Positions 32,222 to 33,035 of a stretch of 33,035 nucleotides of DNA are shown one piece after another. Position numbers and translations under genes: made by a program. Numbering within the stretch: position 1 is the stretch's first letter; each line of letters begins with the position of its first letter. Below the pieces are notes generated by a model that was not told the DNA's origin, ran no database searches, and saw only the letters and a program-made list of their open reading frames with translations. The DNA comes from Candidatus Desulfosporosinus nitrosoreducens (GTDB lineage: Bacteria; Bacillota; Desulfitobacteriia; Desulfitobacteriales; Desulfitobacteriaceae), in the NCBI RefSeq assembly GCF_030954495.1, contig NZ_JAVHUW010000080.1, positions 1 through 33,035 on the forward strand, given 5' to 3'.

Positions 32222-33035
32222 CTACTTTTCTTTTCTGCTGGGAAACTGGTGTGTGACATCAAACATAGCCGCTACATCTTTTAAATGCTCTGTTATCTTC
32301 AAATGCTGAGGGCAGGCTTTTTCACATTCCTTACATTCGAGGCAGTCACTTGCCTTACCATAATTATTGGCCGTAAGGTTTATATAGTAGAAAAACTGAC
32401 TTGAAAAATTAGTCGTCGTTGCACGTTTGGCACTGTTATACAAAGCAAAATAATCCGCTATGGCAATCCGTTGCGGACAGCCCTTTTCGCAATATCGGCA
32501 GGTTGTACAGGGAATTGCCGTATTTTCATTGATAATTTCAGTTGCCTGCTGGATAATCTTGTATTCCTCTTCATTTAGAGGTTTGAAGTCTGCCATATAG
32601 GAAGTATTATCCCGCATTTGCTCTATTGTGTTCATGCCACTAAGTACCATGAAGACTCCTTCCTGACTGGCCGCGAAGCGGATTGCCCAGGATGGAATAG
32701 ATGCTTGCGGATTATATTCTTTCATTAACCTTTCCGCTTTTTCCGGTACTAGAGCAAGAGTACCTCCTTTACAGGGTTCCATGACTATAATCGGTTTGTG
32801 ATGCTTTCTGGCTACCTCATAGCACCTTCTTGACTGAATGCTTGGATTTTCCCAGTCAATATAATTTATCTGCAGCTGCACAAAATCTAATTCGGGGTGA
32901 GCCGTTAAAATTTCGTCCAGTAATTCCGGTGTATCATGGAAAGACATACCAAAGTTCTTGATCTTACCCTCTTTCTTTTTAGTGATTCCAAAACTAAAGC
33001 TGTCGAGTTCACATGCCTTCTTATATGTAATAACG
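32222..33035 (-). CDS. Aldo/keto reductase with C-terminal 4Fe-4S domain (5' end outside window)
   Basis: The frame is open to the right edge, so the gene starts beyond base 33035; about 270 C-terminal residues are seen. GKIKNFGMSFHDTPELL and FVQLQINYIDWENPSIQSR are the barrel strands of the predicted aldo/keto reductase COG1453 group, followed by VMEPCKGGTLA, and VLSGMNTIEQMRDN. The tail has two clusters, CTTCRYCEKGCPQ and CLECKECEKACPQ, each C-x2-C-x2-C-x3-C-P. Oxidoreductases of this kind are common in anaerobes; the substrate is unknown. It is upstream of larC by ~120 bases on the same strand, which does not by itself link their functions. Confidence 0.9.
   Translation of the reverse strand, partial: VITYKKACELDSFSFGITKKKEGKIKNFGMSFHDTPELLDEILTAHPELDFVQLQINYIDWENPSIQSRRCYEVARKHHKPIIVMEPCKGGTLALVPEKAERLMKEYNPQASIPSWAIRFAASQEGVFMVLSGMNTIEQMRDNTSYMADFKPLNEEEYKIIQQATEIINENTAIPCTTCRYCEKGCPQRIAIADYFALYNSAKRATTTNFSSQFFYYINLTANNYGKASDCLECKECEKACPQHLKITEHLKDVAAMFDVTHQFPSRKEK

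Overview
The window reads as chromosomal DNA from an anaerobic, low-to-mid G+C Gram-positive bacterium, most likely a clostridial relative such as the Desulfitobacterium/Desulfosporosinus/Peptococcaceae group. The placement is an inference from several traits: many TTG and GTG starts behind strong AGGAGG-like ribosome binding sites, U-tract hairpin terminators, a Moco-type riboswitch, a nickel-pincer (LarC) gene, iron-sulfur aldo/keto reductase and LUD-domain proteins, and IS110 and IS605-like debris. No rRNA, tRNA or CRISPR array was seen.

Layout. 1-4.8 kb is a worn, mosaic stretch: the 3' end of an IS110-family transposase, small orphan genes, a truncated YgjP-type metalloprotease, a Xre-type regulator, a lone receiver domain, a short ferredoxin-motif peptide and several perfect palindromes. 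4.8-7.4 kb is a three-gene ABC-2 exporter operon (COG4586/COG4587/COG3694 type). 7.4-9.4 kb holds a methyltransferase, a small zinc-ribbon protein and an unrecognised gene. 9.6-14.5 kb is the most coherent metabolic unit: a Moco-like riboswitch with its terminator, a divergent MoeA-like protein with an N-terminal cysteine cluster, then a FecCD-type permease, ATPase and substrate-binding lipoprotein. Together these look like a molybdate/tungstate uptake and cofactor cassette. 14.6-16.4 kb has a DUF488 protein and an MFS exporter. 16.5-17.0 kb has a second, altered Moco/Tuco-like element with its own terminator and an IS605-end-like structured segment. 17.0-19.5 kb is a large MalT-like LuxR regulator.

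19.5-23.7 kb is the most unusual part. A 745-residue minus-strand protein joins a DUF4157 (eCIS-core) domain bearing an intact HExxH motif to a C-terminal region with what look like kinase-fold motifs. The upstream gene, overlapping by 17 bases, encodes a BspA-type leucine-rich-repeat protein whose reading frame continues past any usable start codon. A 25-bp exact direct repeat brackets the neighbouring plus-strand membrane-anchored protein gene.

23.8-33 kb is almost entirely minus strand: an MFS transporter, a hotdog thioesterase, a HAD hydrolase, a LUD protein, a DUF1835/DUF3658 protein, a small zinc-ribbon membrane protein, another membrane protein, a methyltransferase, a DUF4829-like secreted protein, a truncated GNAT acetyltransferase, LarC, and an aldo/keto reductase with two 4Fe-4S motifs that runs off the right edge.

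A recurrent leader sequence (near 0.85 kb and 7.46 kb, with a possible decayed third copy at 1.46 kb) lies just upstream of three unrelated small genes. In the two good copies its base-pairing plan is preserved although the paired bases differ, so it is a candidate structured RNA or a group II intron-derived fragment.
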